Origin: Cohnella lupini
GTDB taxonomy: Bacteria; Bacillota; Bacilli; Paenibacillales; Paenibacillaceae
Length of the DNA stretch: 64,000 nt
Direction of reading: 5' to 3'
Assembly: GCF_003386205.1 (NCBI RefSeq)
Contig: NZ_QRDY01000006.1
Location: 1-64,000 of the forward strand
Both the position numbers and the translations under genes were made by a program. The notes under the pieces are model-generated. The model did not search any database, was not told the origin of the DNA, and saw only the letters and a program-made list of their open reading frames with translations. Shown one piece after another: positions 52,358 through 60,631 of this stretch (positions are counted from its first letter, which is position 1; each line of letters opens with the position of its first letter).

Positions 52358-53086
52358 TTAAGTCAGCCTTATTTTCTCGGAAGCGGTCAATCGCCTACCC
52401 CTGATGTTGATCACGAGCCGACCATCCTGCATTCCCCATATTTCGTCGGCGAATTTCTCCGCCAACTCCACCCGGTGCAGCGCGGCCACGATCGTCGTAC
52501 CCTTCTCATGGCAAAGCTTTTTAAGCGTTCTCATCATCTCTTCCGCGGAGTGCGGATCCAGACCCGATACTGGCTCGTCCGCAAGCACAAGCCTGGCACC
52601 GTGCACGAGAGATCGTGCAATCGCGATCCGCTGACGCTCGCCGCCGCTCATTTTCTCGACGGGCTGCTTCGCCCTCTCCATCAAGCCGACATGCTCCAGC
52701 ATCTCCATCGCGCCCATATGATCATCGCTTCTAACCATGCCCGTAATCCGGCGCCATAAAGGCGTCTGTTCCGCTGCGCCGATGAGAACGTTCTTCAGCG
52801 CGGATTTTTTCTCGAACAACAAAGGCTTCTGTTCCAGAAATGCGACCTGCCTGCGGAATCTCATCTTGGCGAAAAATCCGGCTTCCATCAAATCCTTGCC
52901 GTCTACTCTATACTCACCCTTGGTCCATACTTCCTTCAATGCCAACGCTTTAAGCAACGCGGACTTTCCGCTGCCGCTGGAGCCTACGACGGCAATAAAA
53001 GTGCCCGGCTCCAACCTCGTCGTAACATGATCGAGTATCGTTTTCCCTTCGGGAATTTTCCGGGTCAAACCTGAAATTACGATCAT
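52358..53086 (-). CDS. PhnC-like ABC transporter ATP-binding protein without a partner
   Basis: A 242-residue ATPase with intact Walker A GSSGSGKSA, signature MSGGERQRI, Walker B LVLADEPVSGLDP and switch LHRVE. It is nearest to phosphonate-type (PhnC) ATPases. No permease or binding protein is next to it, so its substrate is open. It is divergent from the 76-residue gene, and a LexA-like box lies 65 bp upstream of its start, so it might share that control. ATG 53086 with AAGGGG upstream. Confidence 0.9.
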   Translation of the reverse strand: MIVISGLTRKIPEGKTILDHVTTRLEPGTFIAVVGSSGSGKSALLKALALKEVWTKGEYRVDGKDLMEAGFFAKMRFRRQVAFLEQKPLLFEKKSALKNVLIGAAEQTPLWRRITGMVRSDDHMGAMEMLEHVGLMERAKQPVEKMSGGERQRIAIARSLVHGARLVLADEPVSGLDPHSAEEMMRTLKKLCHEKGTTIVAALHRVELAEKFADEIWGMQDGRLVINIRGRRLTASEKIRLT

Positions 53087-53142
53087 AGCTGCCCTACCCC
53101 TTCAATCCAATATGAATCTAGTGTAAGGCATTATGTAATCCC

Positions 53143-53193
53143 TTGCCATACGAACAAGTGTTTGGTATAATAAAGAACAAGAACATACGTTCT
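53143..53193 (+). promoter_or_regulatory. Promoter with two LexA (SOS) boxes
   Basis: Plus-strand -35 TTGCCA (53143-53148), 17 bp, -10 TATAAT (53166-53171). CGAACAAGTGTTTG (53151-53164) sits inside the spacer and matches the Bacillus LexA consensus CGAACRNRYGTTYC at 13 of 14 positions. AGAACATACGTTCT (53180-53193), just past the expected start of transcription, matches at 12 of 14 with a perfect GAAC-N4-GTTC core. Confidence 0.8.
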
Positions 53194-53221
53194 AATTTTG
53201 TTTCTATAGGTGGGATAATGG

Positions 53222-53452
53222 ATGGTGAACTGTGAACATCTCCGTTACCTGGAGCCTCCTAGAGGATCCAGGCCGTCTCGAGACTTAACTTTCAAATTTT
53301 ACACCGACGGGAAGCTCGTCATCATTGATAACGACACAGGGAATACAATGAGCCCCCGCGATTTAAGCGGAGGCAGCTACGACTTCTATGTTCGTCAACG
53401 CATTAGATTCATCAAGCGAGACCTCGCCGAGAAAATAATGAAATACGCATGA
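53222..53452 (+). CDS. Putative SOS-regulated small protein of unknown function (76 aa)
   Basis: A 76-residue soluble protein, MVNCEHLRYLEPPRGSRPSR at the start, with a beta-rich middle (LTFKFYTDGKLVIIDNDTG) and a basic helical end (RQRIRFIKRDLAEKIMKYA). It has no signal peptide, membrane span or LysM domain, so it is not a YneA-type division inhibitor. GGTGGG lies upstream of ATG 53222. Two LexA boxes in its promoter make it a probable member of the SOS regulon. Role unknown; candidates are a DNA-repair accessory or checkpoint protein. Confidence 0.78.
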   Translation: MVNCEHLRYLEPPRGSRPSRDLTFKFYTDGKLVIIDNDTGNTMSPRDLSGGSYDFYVRQRIRFIKRDLAEKIMKYA

Positions 53453-53526
53453 CGCAGGAAGGAACCGGGAACGGGATAGCGGACGAAACGACGTTGCGGC
53501 TAGGGATAGGATACGGAGACGTTTAA

Positions 53527-53658
53527 TCAGGGTAAATTTTTATTGATCCCGTTTAAGCTCGGCGGATATCTCTGCATCTTTTGGATCTGAATATCCTGTT
53601 CCTTGTCTTTAGCCTTCATGTTGTTCCGTTGCTCGATTTGACTTTTGCCTTTAGTCAT
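53527..53658 (-). CDS. Small charged protein (43 aa)
   Basis: A short gene starting MTKGKSQIEQRNNMKAKDKE and ending NLP, very rich in Lys, Gln and Asp. GGGGGGTGATGAG precedes the ATG. The composition is like small spore proteins, but no family is assigned. The remaining 53659-53857 gap holds no gene. Confidence 0.55.
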   Translation of the reverse strand: MTKGKSQIEQRNNMKAKDKEQDIQIQKMQRYPPSLNGINKNLP

Positions 53659-53857
53659 TTCTCATCACCCCCCGCCCTTCGTTTTCGAAGGGTTTCTTCC
53701 TAGTTTTCCTCTTTCCTCTCATTTACAAACCTGTTTTCACCCGCCATAATGAAAAAGGACGAGAAAATTGGTCTAAGCTACCGACACCATTATGCCGATC
53801 GAACGATATTCTGAATACGGTCGGACTACGCATTCGAGTTAGGAGCACCGCATACGT

Positions 53858-54610
53858 ATGAGCCAAAAAATTATGTTCGACCTTGACGATACGCTTGTCT
53901 ATTGCAATAAATATTTTAACTTTATCTTGGATCGATTCGCGGACGAGATGATGGATCGGTTCGGTACCGCCGGAATTTCAAGAGCGGACATCGCAGCGAA
54001 GCAAACGGAAATCGATATCGCCGGCGTGCAGATCCTCGGCTTCAAGAGCGAGCATTTCCCGCAATCTTTCATCGATACCTATCGTTACTTCCAGCAGTTA
54101 ACCGGTCGCGCTCCATCCCCTTTAGACGAAGAAAAGCTTTGGAAGCTGGGCAATAGCGTCTATGAACTTCAGGTTGAGCCCTACCCCATGATGGAGGAGA
54201 CGTTGGAATCCCTCGCCGGCAATGGACATGAGCTTCATCTGTACACAGGCGGTGACGTGCTGATCCAATACAAGAAAATCGAAAGCATGAGACTTGAACG
54301 TTATTTCGGGGATCGGATATACGTCAGGCAACATAAAAATACCGAAGCGCTGGAGCAAATCCTAACCGCCGGAGCATTCGACAGGGCTAATACCTGGATG
54401 ATCGGAAATTCGGTTAGAACCGATGTCCTGCCCGCCGTTCGATGCGGCATTAACGCCGTCTATATGAAGCAGGAAGCAGAATGGACTTATAACGTGCTTC
54501 CTATCGACGCGGAGCCTAGCGCCGCGCTGCTGACGCTAACGGCTCTCCCTCAAGTCCCTCCCGCGATCCACGACTATTTGCATGGCATCGCAATGAAAGA
54601 ATCAGGCTAA
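53858..54610 (+). CDS. HAD superfamily hydrolase
   Basis: A 250-residue haloacid-dehalogenase-type hydrolase. Motif I is FDLDDTLVYC, motif II LYTGGD, motif III a Lys in YKKIES and motif IV MIGNSVRTDVLPA, consistent with a small-molecule phosphatase. The cap is helical (about 15-110). Substrate unknown. Start ATG 53858; AGGAG is 14 nt away, so the start is less sure. Confidence 0.9.
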   Translation: MSQKIMFDLDDTLVYCNKYFNFILDRFADEMMDRFGTAGISRADIAAKQTEIDIAGVQILGFKSEHFPQSFIDTYRYFQQLTGRAPSPLDEEKLWKLGNSVYELQVEPYPMMEETLESLAGNGHELHLYTGGDVLIQYKKIESMRLERYFGDRIYVRQHKNTEALEQILTAGAFDRANTWMIGNSVRTDVLPAVRCGINAVYMKQEAEWTYNVLPIDAEPSAALLTLTALPQVPPAIHDYLHGIAMKESG

Positions 54611-54634
54611 GTTGCCTGCCCTTATACACCACAA

Positions 54635-54676
54635 AAGCCGGGCGAACTGCTATGTTGGGAGCAGTTCACTCGGCTT
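54635..54676. terminator. Bidirectional terminator between convergent genes
   Basis: AAAGCCGGGCGAACTGCT / AGCAGTTCACTCGGCTTT hairpin, flanked by T runs on both strands. It ends the HAD gene and overlaps the last codons of the gene at 54666. Confidence 0.85.
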
Positions 54677-55769
54677 TTATCGATGTTATCGTCTGCATGC
54701 TGTTTAATTTATCGAATATTTTCCTGACGCCGTCGGACCACAATGGATCTTCCGCATACGTTTTGTTAAACCATTTGAAAGGGTCGTGCCCTTCCGGCCT
54801 TGATGCGGCAAGTTTCACGAGTAATCGGGATGCAATACCGACGGAGTTATGAATATCCGTATTATACTCCATCCAGCTATGCCCTACGTTAAAGGGATTA
54901 TTGGCGATCGTCTTGGCATCCTTACCCGATTTCGGAACGAATCCTTGCTCTTGTCCGGTAATCGCGAACAGCAGCAGCGGGTGGATGTCGTACTCTCGAG
55001 CGGTATCGACGATAGCACCGAAGTAAGGCTCCTCAGCCAACAAAGAATCGCGCGACTTGAGATAATTCTTTAAGCCCTTCGCATCGATATCCGCATACTT
55101 CAACCGATCTGGCATCCCGATATCCGGTAGCGGCGGCGCTGGATCTTTTAAGATGATCGGAGGCGCATCCGCTATCCCTGCATCCGATGACGCCTTAGGC
55201 TTGTCCGCGAATAGAGTTATGCTTATTGCGGCGATAACGACGACAGCTCCGATAGACTGTGCAGGTACGGTCGTTCCCCAATTGCGTAAAAAGCTTAAAG
55301 CCTGATGCATCTTCTTCCTAATCAAGACTTGCTGGTGCGCTTGGTTCTCATTGCTATCGTGCAAATCGAGAACTTCGGCAAGCGAATAACCTTTTCTTCT
55401 ATCTAAACGGGTTTCAATCTGCTCCTGATTCCATCTTCCGGGGGATCTCTCGTTCACCCACTTCAGTACCGGCTCCAGTACCCTCTCCCGCAAGTGAGTT
55501 TCGTCGAGCTCTAACTCCGCGCATAAGTCCAATACGTCATCCGGCTTGATTTCTCTTTGCTCTCCAAGCAGGCAACGACTGATCAGCTTATCTATCATCG
55601 GATTTTTTATTTCATCCGGAATATTCGGAAGCCTCTGCTGCAGCGTTCTTCGGATCGCGTCGGCCACGATCTCCGCGCGACGATTGCCGGGGAGCGGCGC
55701 ATACTTCGTATGAACGTACCTTCTGATCGTGTTAATATCCGTCGGCGATAGTAGTACAGCGTTATCCAC
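54666..55769 (-). CDS. Membrane protein with lysozyme-like (glucosaminidase) extracellular domain
   Basis: About 367 residues. An N-terminal helical cytosolic part (about 1-165) with basic DRRKGYSLAEVLDLHDSNEN is followed by one span (SIGAVVVIAAISITLFA, about 180-196). The outside part ends in a lysozyme/glucosaminidase-like domain (about 240-360): AREYDIHPLLLFAITGQEQG, with a probable catalytic Glu in GQEQG, then NNPFNVGHSWMEYNTDI. It probably cuts or binds peptidoglycan. GTG 55769 is taken as start because GGGGGAGG lies 7 nt upstream; the longer frame to 56033 shows no sensible protein. Confidence 0.8.
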   Translation of the reverse strand: MDNAVLLSPTDINTIRRYVHTKYAPLPGNRRAEIVADAIRRTLQQRLPNIPDEIKNPMIDKLISRCLLGEQREIKPDDVLDLCAELELDETHLRERVLEPVLKWVNERSPGRWNQEQIETRLDRRKGYSLAEVLDLHDSNENQAHQQVLIRKKMHQALSFLRNWGTTVPAQSIGAVVVIAAISITLFADKPKASSDAGIADAPPIILKDPAPPLPDIGMPDRLKYADIDAKGLKNYLKSRDSLLAEEPYFGAIVDTAREYDIHPLLLFAITGQEQGFVPKSGKDAKTIANNPFNVGHSWMEYNTDIHNSVGIASRLLVKLAASRPEGHDPFKWFNKTYAEDPLWSDGVRKIFDKLNSMQTITSIKAE

Positions 55770-55881
55770 GGCTAAGCCTCCCCCTGCGCTCCCGTTCAGT
55801 TTACCATAGTGGAAAGTTTTGGGGGAAGCCTGTCCTTCGAACCACTTAGTAACAACGAGCGTTATTCCTCTCGTTATTTCC

Positions 55882-56208
55882 TTAGGATTCGACTGTCGAA
55901 GCGGCGGAGATAATGGCTGCTTGTACCTTGTCCGTGCGGATGAAGGCGTTAATCTGATCGATCTCCCACTCCGTAAGCTGGTATTCGCAGTCGCAGTCCT
56001 CATCGAGCGTAACCAATTGTATCGGGTGACCATTGTGCGTACAAATCGCCATAATCGAAAAATCGATCAAATCAAGCGGTAGCGGGGTATCCTCCTCGGT
56101 TTCCGCTTTTAGCGTGACATCAACCCATTGATCGTCCCGTCTCACCGCTTCATAGCTAAAGCCCTTGAATTTCAGTTCGGTCCATAGTTCGTCCCCGTAA
56201 CGAATCAT
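55882..56208 (-). CDS. Protein of unknown function (108 aa)
   Basis: A 108-residue acidic protein, MIRYGDELWTELKFKGFSYE at the start. A DCDCE motif near residue 72 could bind metal. No family recognised. ATG 56208 with GGGAG upstream. It lies between gltD and the lysozyme-like gene. Confidence 0.72.
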   Translation of the reverse strand: MIRYGDELWTELKFKGFSYEAVRRDDQWVDVTLKAETEEDTPLPLDLIDFSIMAICTHNGHPIQLVTLDEDCDCEYQLTEWEIDQINAFIRTDKVQAAIISAASTVES

Positions 56209-56236
56209 TTTTATTGCTCCCTTCCGTACTCGACCA

Positions 56237-56272
56237 AAGAGGCCGTTCCCATTCGTTCGGAACGACCTCTTC
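56237..56272 (-). terminator. Terminator after gltD
   Basis: GAAGAGGTCGTTCC / GGAACGGCCTCTTT hairpin on the minus strand, 23 bases past the gltD stop. Confidence 0.75.
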
Positions 56273-56294
56273 TCAAATATGTTGAACCCTATTC

Positions 56295-57785
56295 TTAAGG
56301 CAATAAAGTCGTTCCCATCAGGTACTTATCGACTTCGCGAGCCGCTTCGCGTCCTTCGTTGATCGCCCAGACGATCAAGCTTTGACCGCGTCTCATATCG
56401 CCTGCCGCGAATACCTTGTCCACGTTAGTCGTATATTTGCCGTAACGAGCTTTAACGTTCGTCCGACGATCCGTTTCCAACCCGAGCTGATCGATAATCG
56501 TGCGCTCGGGTCCTTCGAAACCAACCGCTACGAGAACCAGATCCGCCGGCCATACTTTCTCGGTGCCGGGAATTTCTTCGTAAATTTTGCGGTCTTGCTC
56601 GTCCACGTAACGGCGGATTTGCACGGTGTGAAGCTCCTTCACGTTTCCTTGCTCGTCGCCGACGAATTTCTTCGTCAGAACGGAGAAAGCGCGCGGATCT
56701 TCGCCGTACAGAGCCTTCGCTTCTTCGTGAGCATAATCCAACGTATAGACGTTCGGATATTCAGGCCAAGGATTGTTGTTCGAGTCGCGTTCCATCGGAG
56801 CCTTAGAATGCGTTCCAAACTGAGTGACGCTCTCGCAGCCATGACGCAAAGCCGTAGCGACGCAATCCGTTCCCGTATCTCCGCCGCCGATAACGATGAC
56901 ATGCTTCTTATGCCCGGAAATATAGGTACCTTCTTGCAAGCCGTTATCCAAGTAGCTCTTGATCGTGCTGTTCAAGTAATCCATCGCTTGGTAGATGCCT
57001 TTAAGCTCATGACCTTCTACGTTGCCGATCGGACGAGGCTTAGTAGCGCCTCCGCAAAGAACGACGGAGTCGTACTGCTCGAGCAGCTCTTGCGAGGAAA
57101 TATCTTTGCCAATTTCCGTGTTGACTACGAACTTAACGCCTTCCGCCGCCATCAGATCGACGCGACGTTGGACGATATCCTTCTCCAGCTTCATGGAAGG
57201 AATGCCGTAAGTCAGCAATCCGCCGATGCGATCCGCTCTCTCGTATACCGTCACGGTATGGCCGGCCTTGTTCAACTGAGCAGCCGTGGCGAGTCCCGCG
57301 GGGCCTGAACCTACGACGGCAACCTTCTTGCCCGTACGAGTCTTAGGCGGTTGAGGAACGACCCAACCTTCTTCGAACGCGCGGTCGATGATTGCTTGCT
57401 CGATCGTCTTGATCGTTACCGATTCCCCGATCAGGCCGACCGTGCAAGATCCTTCGCATGGAGCCGGGCAGACTCGGCCCGTGAACTCCGGAAAGTTATT
57501 CGTCTTGTTAAGCCGCTCGTACGCTTCCTTCCAAAGCCCGCGATAAATCAGGCTATTCCACTCCGGAATCAAGTTATTGATCGGACAGCCTGACACGCTT
57601 CCCCCAAGCTCGATCCCGGTATGACAATAAGGGGTTCCGCAATCCATGCAGCGCGCGCCTTGCGTGCGAAGCTGCTCTTCGGAGAACATCCGGTGGAATT
57701 CATTCCAGTCCTTGATGCGCTCCAACGGATCGCGGTCGCTTGGCAGCTCCCGTTTATATTCCATGAAACCCGTAGGTGTCGACAT
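56295..57785 (-). CDS. gltD: Glutamate synthase small subunit
   Basis: A 496-residue NADPH-oxidising subunit of glutamate synthase. The N-terminal iron-sulfur region has [12 protein letters not shown] and [10 protein letters not shown]. The FAD and NADPH folds are marked by [14 protein letters not shown] and [13 protein letters not shown]. It passes electrons to GltB, which makes glutamate from glutamine and 2-oxoglutarate. gltB is not adjacent, so it must be elsewhere or this protein serves another partner. ATG 57785 with GGGGGA upstream. Confidence 0.94.
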   Translation of the reverse strand: MSTPTGFMEYKRELPSDRDPLERIKDWNEFHRMFSEEQLRTQGARCMDCGTPYCHTGIELGGSVSGCPINNLIPEWNSLIYRGLWKEAYERLNKTNNFPEFTGRVCPAPCEGSCTVGLIGESVTIKTIEQAIIDRAFEEGWVVPQPPKTRTGKKVAVVGSGPAGLATAAQLNKAGHTVTVYERADRIGGLLTYGIPSMKLEKDIVQRRVDLMAAEGVKFVVNTEIGKDISSQELLEQYDSVVLCGGATKPRPIGNVEGHELKGIYQAMDYLNSTIKSYLDNGLQEGTYISGHKKHVIVIGGGDTGTDCVATALRHGCESVTQFGTHSKAPMERDSNNNPWPEYPNVYTLDYAHEEAKALYGEDPRAFSVLTKKFVGDEQGNVKELHTVQIRRYVDEQDRKIYEEIPGTEKVWPADLVLVAVGFEGPERTIIDQLGLETDRRTNVKARYGKYTTNVDKVFAAGDMRRGQSLIVWAINEGREAAREVDKYLMGTTLLP

Positions 57786-57909
57786 CTTCTTTTCCCCCAT
57801 CTGTCGGTATCTTCTTTAGTGCGCTAATACATTAATTGAACGTTGATGATAGAAAATCCTAACAAAATAAGCCTACCGCCTGAATGCATTATGCGTAAGA
57901 TTGTTTGTA

Positions 57910-58401
57910 CTATTTCACTAAAACACGCTCATAAACGCAAAATGCGTATGGAAGTAGATTTTTGTCGTCCTGAACGCCCGCTTCGCGCGAAACTAAGTCC
58001 CACTCGTCGCGATTGAAAGAAGGGAAATAAGAATCCCCCTCGAACGGTTGTCCGATCTCCGTCAATAACATCCGGTCTGCCGATTCCAGCATTTGCGCAT
58101 AAATTTCCGCGCCGCCGATCACCATCAGCTGTTCGTCCGCGAACATCGACAGAGCCTCGGGGATCGTTCTTACTAATATACAGCCTTCGGGAGCTTTCGA
58201 CAATGATCGCGACATAATCACGTTAGTCCGATCCTTCAGAGGCCGTCCCAGCGACTCGTAAGTTTTGCGCCCCATTAATACGGGCTTGCCTAGAGTTTGC
58301 TTTACGAAATATTTCATATCGGCAGGCAGACGCCATATTAGCTTGTTATCCGCGCCAATAACCCCGTTCGAGGCTACGGCGGCAATGAGAGTTACGGTCA
58401 T
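57910..58401 (-). CDS. folA: Dihydrofolate reductase
   Basis: A 163-residue enzyme reducing dihydrofolate to tetrahydrofolate with NADPH. Landmarks: LIAAVASNGVIGADNKLIWRLPAD, GRKTYESLGRPLKDR and VIGGAEIYAQML. ATG 58401 with AAAGGAAG upstream. In many Bacilli it follows thyA; here about 4 kb with the sigma and cupredoxin genes separates the two. Confidence 0.96.
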   Translation of the reverse strand: MTVTLIAAVASNGVIGADNKLIWRLPADMKYFVKQTLGKPVLMGRKTYESLGRPLKDRTNVIMSRSLSKAPEGCILVRTIPEALSMFADEQLMVIGGAEIYAQMLESADRMLLTEIGQPFEGDSYFPSFNRDEWDLVSREAGVQDDKNLLPYAFCVYERVLVK

Positions 58402-58502
58402 AGCTGACTTCCTTTGCCGGCAAGTAAGCGGCTTTTTTAACATCATACCATACCGTCTTGCCCCTGCCTACCCAATCGAAAGCAGTCGAAATGTTGACAA
58501 TA

Positions 58503-59279
58503 TCAAGCTTGGCCGGGCGATTCCTGCTTATCCGAACCGAACATCTTCGGTCCCCGAGGCGACAAGGAATGACTATCCGGCTCCAGAGTCACGCCGACCG
58601 CATCCGTATCGAGTTCTTGATCTCCCAGCGGTAAAGTCATGATTCCGATTCCGGACTCCCCGACGGTAAAAGTACCGGCGCTAGTCCGTTGACCGTCCTT
58701 CAATAGCCACACATGATAGGCTTCCTCGCCCTTCGTGCGAGGCGTGCCGAATACGTAGACGACTAACTGCTCGCCTTGCCCGGTACGTACGAAACAGGCT
58801 ACTCCGTAAGCCCTAGCATTGTTTGCGAACTGCCCGGCGCTCCTGTCGGCGCTCAAATGGAATACGGTCTCTATATTGTCGGGGAGCCGCACGGACGACT
58901 CTCGTTCGGGAACCATGGATTGCCGATTGCCGATCAGCCATCCGGACGAGAAGACGGCCGCCACGATCGCCGCTCCCATAGCCCACTTCGCGAACGGTCC
59001 CGCCTTGCGCGTATTCCTAGCCGATATAATCGGCCCCGACGTCAAGGAATCCTTTTTCAAAATAGGTCCCAGCACTTCTTCCTTCAAGTCGGCTGGAAGC
59101 TCGAGCAATTCCGCGTCCTCCGATAAGCGATCCCATACTTGGCGCCATAAAACAGCTTCTTCCTGGCAGGTCGCGCAGGTTGCGAGATGTTTCTCGAATC
59201 TCTTCCGATCCACATCCATGCTCTCGCCGGTTAAATATTCGATTAGATTATCGCAGGGCGACGTTACCCGGTCGTTCAT
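58503..59279 (-). CDS. Anti-sigma factor (zinc-finger and RskA-like)
   Basis: A 258-residue membrane anti-sigma factor. The N-terminal zinc motif HLATCATCQ (His31, Cys35, Cys38) binds the sigma factor; one span follows (about 98-115, KWAMGAAIVAAVFSSGWLIG). The outer domain (about 140-250; AYHVWLLKDGQRTSAGTF) is the anti-sigma-K (RskA) type. It starts 3 bp after the sigma stop and should hold that sigma factor inactive. Confidence 0.94.
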   Translation of the reverse strand: MNDRVTSPCDNLIEYLTGESMDVDRKRFEKHLATCATCQEEAVLWRQVWDRLSEDAELLELPADLKEEVLGPILKKDSLTSGPIISARNTRKAGPFAKWAMGAAIVAAVFSSGWLIGNRQSMVPERESSVRLPDNIETVFHLSADRSAGQFANNARAYGVACFVRTGQGEQLVVYVFGTPRTKGEEAYHVWLLKDGQRTSAGTFTVGESGIGIMTLPLGDQELDTDAVGVTLEPDSHSLSPRGPKMFGSDKQESPGQA

Positions 59280-59282
59280 CGT

Positions 59283-59849
59283 TTAAAGCTCCTCCCTCGA
59301 ACTCTGAAGATGTCTGCGAAGCGACTTCAGCGCCTGGTGCAGCCGGTTTTTGACCGTGCCGACCGGCTCTCCGCCCATCTCCGCGATTTCAAGAAGCGTG
59401 TAGCCTTTCCAATACATCAATTCGACGACTCTCTGCTGAGGCGGGCTTAACCTCCTCGAAGCCGAAGCAATAGCTTCTTGCCGGTCGTTGCGCAGAAGGA
59501 TCGATTCCGGATCATCTTCCTCAACGTGACTTCGCGTTTCTTCTATTACATCTATGGAGACCATGGATTGATGTCTACGCTCTCGCCTTAGAACATCGAT
59601 GGCAATATTCCTTGTTATCGTAATCAACCAACTCGAGTAAGCCCCTTTAGTCGAATCGTACTCCGCTTTGGTCGACCATAGCCGCGTGAAAACAAGCTGC
59701 ACGATTTCGCGCGCCATTGATTCTCCGCCGGCCATTCGATAGGCGAAAGAATAGACGATCCGCGCATGCCGATCGTAAAGCCGCTCCAAAGCGTCTCTGC
59801 TTCCTTCGCGCACACGGCGCATGAGTTCCCCATCGGACAGGTTAGCCAT
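59283..59849 (-). CDS. ECF sigma factor (SigK-like)
   Basis: A 188-residue sigma factor: region 2 (YDRHARIVYSFAYRMAG, WLITITRNIAIDVLRRER) and region 4 (LSPPQQRVVELMYWKGYTLL, GTVKNRLHQALKSLRRHL). It works with the membrane anti-sigma factor behind it. ATG 59849 has GAGGAG 10 nt upstream; the frame could extend to 59876. The cupredoxin genes lie upstream on the same strand, separated by a terminator. Confidence 0.94.
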   Translation of the reverse strand: MANLSDGELMRRVREGSRDALERLYDRHARIVYSFAYRMAGGESMAREIVQLVFTRLWSTKAEYDSTKGAYSSWLITITRNIAIDVLRRERRHQSMVSIDVIEETRSHVEEDDPESILLRNDRQEAIASASRRLSPPQQRVVELMYWKGYTLLEIAEMGGEPVGTVKNRLHQALKSLRRHLQSSREEL

Positions 59850-59902
59850 CTGGTCATATCTCCTCGTTACGAACATTATGCTTATCCGATAATCGGCAAA
59901 CA

Positions 59903-59930
59903 GGCGGATGGGATGTTACTCCCACCCGCC
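59903..59930 (-). terminator. Hairpin between the cupredoxin and sigma factor genes
   Basis: GGCGGGTGGGA / TCCCATCCGCC, near-perfect stem with a short loop, then a short T-rich stretch. It lies nine bases after the cupredoxin stop, so the sigma gene may have its own promoter or be reached by read-through. Confidence 0.7.
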
Positions 59931-59938
59931 TTCTTCTA

Positions 59939-60631
59939 CTAATCTTCAACGATGATCGAACCCGTCATTCCCGGATGCGGAACGCAATAATAAGTGAACG
60001 TTCCCGAGTCGTCGAACTTGATTTCCTTCTCTTCGTCCTTACCGAACAAACCCGTATCGAATTGTCCGCCGTCCGCCGTGGCGGTATGTTTGACCGTATC
60101 GCGGTTGATGAAGGTCACCGTGCTGCCTTTGGAAATCGTTAATTCAGCGGGGGAAAAGGCGAAATCCTTGATTTCTACTATGATCTGCTCCCCTTCCGCC
60201 TCGCCCTCGTTTTCTTTCGTCGGAGTCGGCGTGGCCGCTTCCTTGCTCGGAGTTGGAGTTGGGTTTGCAGAAGGACGTACGGACGCCGATGGAGAATCTG
60301 CGGATGCCTCTTCGGATTCATGCCTGTGCGACTCTGCATCCGAAGCCGAAGGGCTTGGCGACGGTGAAGGCGAAGGTGAAGGGCTTGCCTGTGCCTCTTC
60401 CGAAGATTGTTCGCTAGGCTCGTCGGTTTCCGAAGCCTGCGCCGATTCTACCGGGGAGGCCGAAGGCGAAGCCGACGTCGTTGCCGAAGCCGTTTCGAAA
60501 GCTGGAGCCGAAGCGTTCGAAGCGGCTCCCTCCGAGGAAGTCGACGATTTCGAGCTTCCGCACGCGGCTAGCGATAAGATCACGAAAATGGACAACAGCG
60601 CGAGTAAGTAACCTTTATGTCGGAAGCTCAT
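59939..60631 (-). CDS. Cupredoxin-domain lipoprotein
   Basis: A 230-residue lipoprotein. Signal with lipobox LSLAAC (Cys about 24), then a long Ser/Pro/Glu linker including eleven Ser-Pro-type pairs (about 80-94), then a plastocyanin-like domain (about 145-230). Type 1 copper ligands are His in TVKHTATAD and Cys-x2-His-x3-Met in YYCVPHPGM. Likely an electron carrier held on the outside of the membrane. Its ATG overlaps the previous gene by ATGA. Confidence 0.93.
   Translation of the reverse strand: MSFRHKGYLLALLSIFVILSLAACGSSKSSTSSEGAASNASAPAFETASATTSASPSASPVESAQASETDEPSEQSSEEAQASPSPSPSPSPSPSASDAESHRHESEEASADSPSASVRPSANPTPTPSKEAATPTPTKENEGEAEGEQIIVEIKDFAFSPAELTISKGSTVTFINRDTVKHTATADGGQFDTGLFGKDEEKEIKFDDSGTFTYYCVPHPGMTGSIIVED

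Noticed and set aside
56382..57308. Long plus-strand frame opposite gltD
   Set aside because: gltD is unmistakable on the minus strand; the other frame has no supporting features.
57786..57909. Riboswitch or T-box in front of gltD
   Set aside because: The gap is only 124 bp, with no conserved core motif and no terminator/antiterminator pair.
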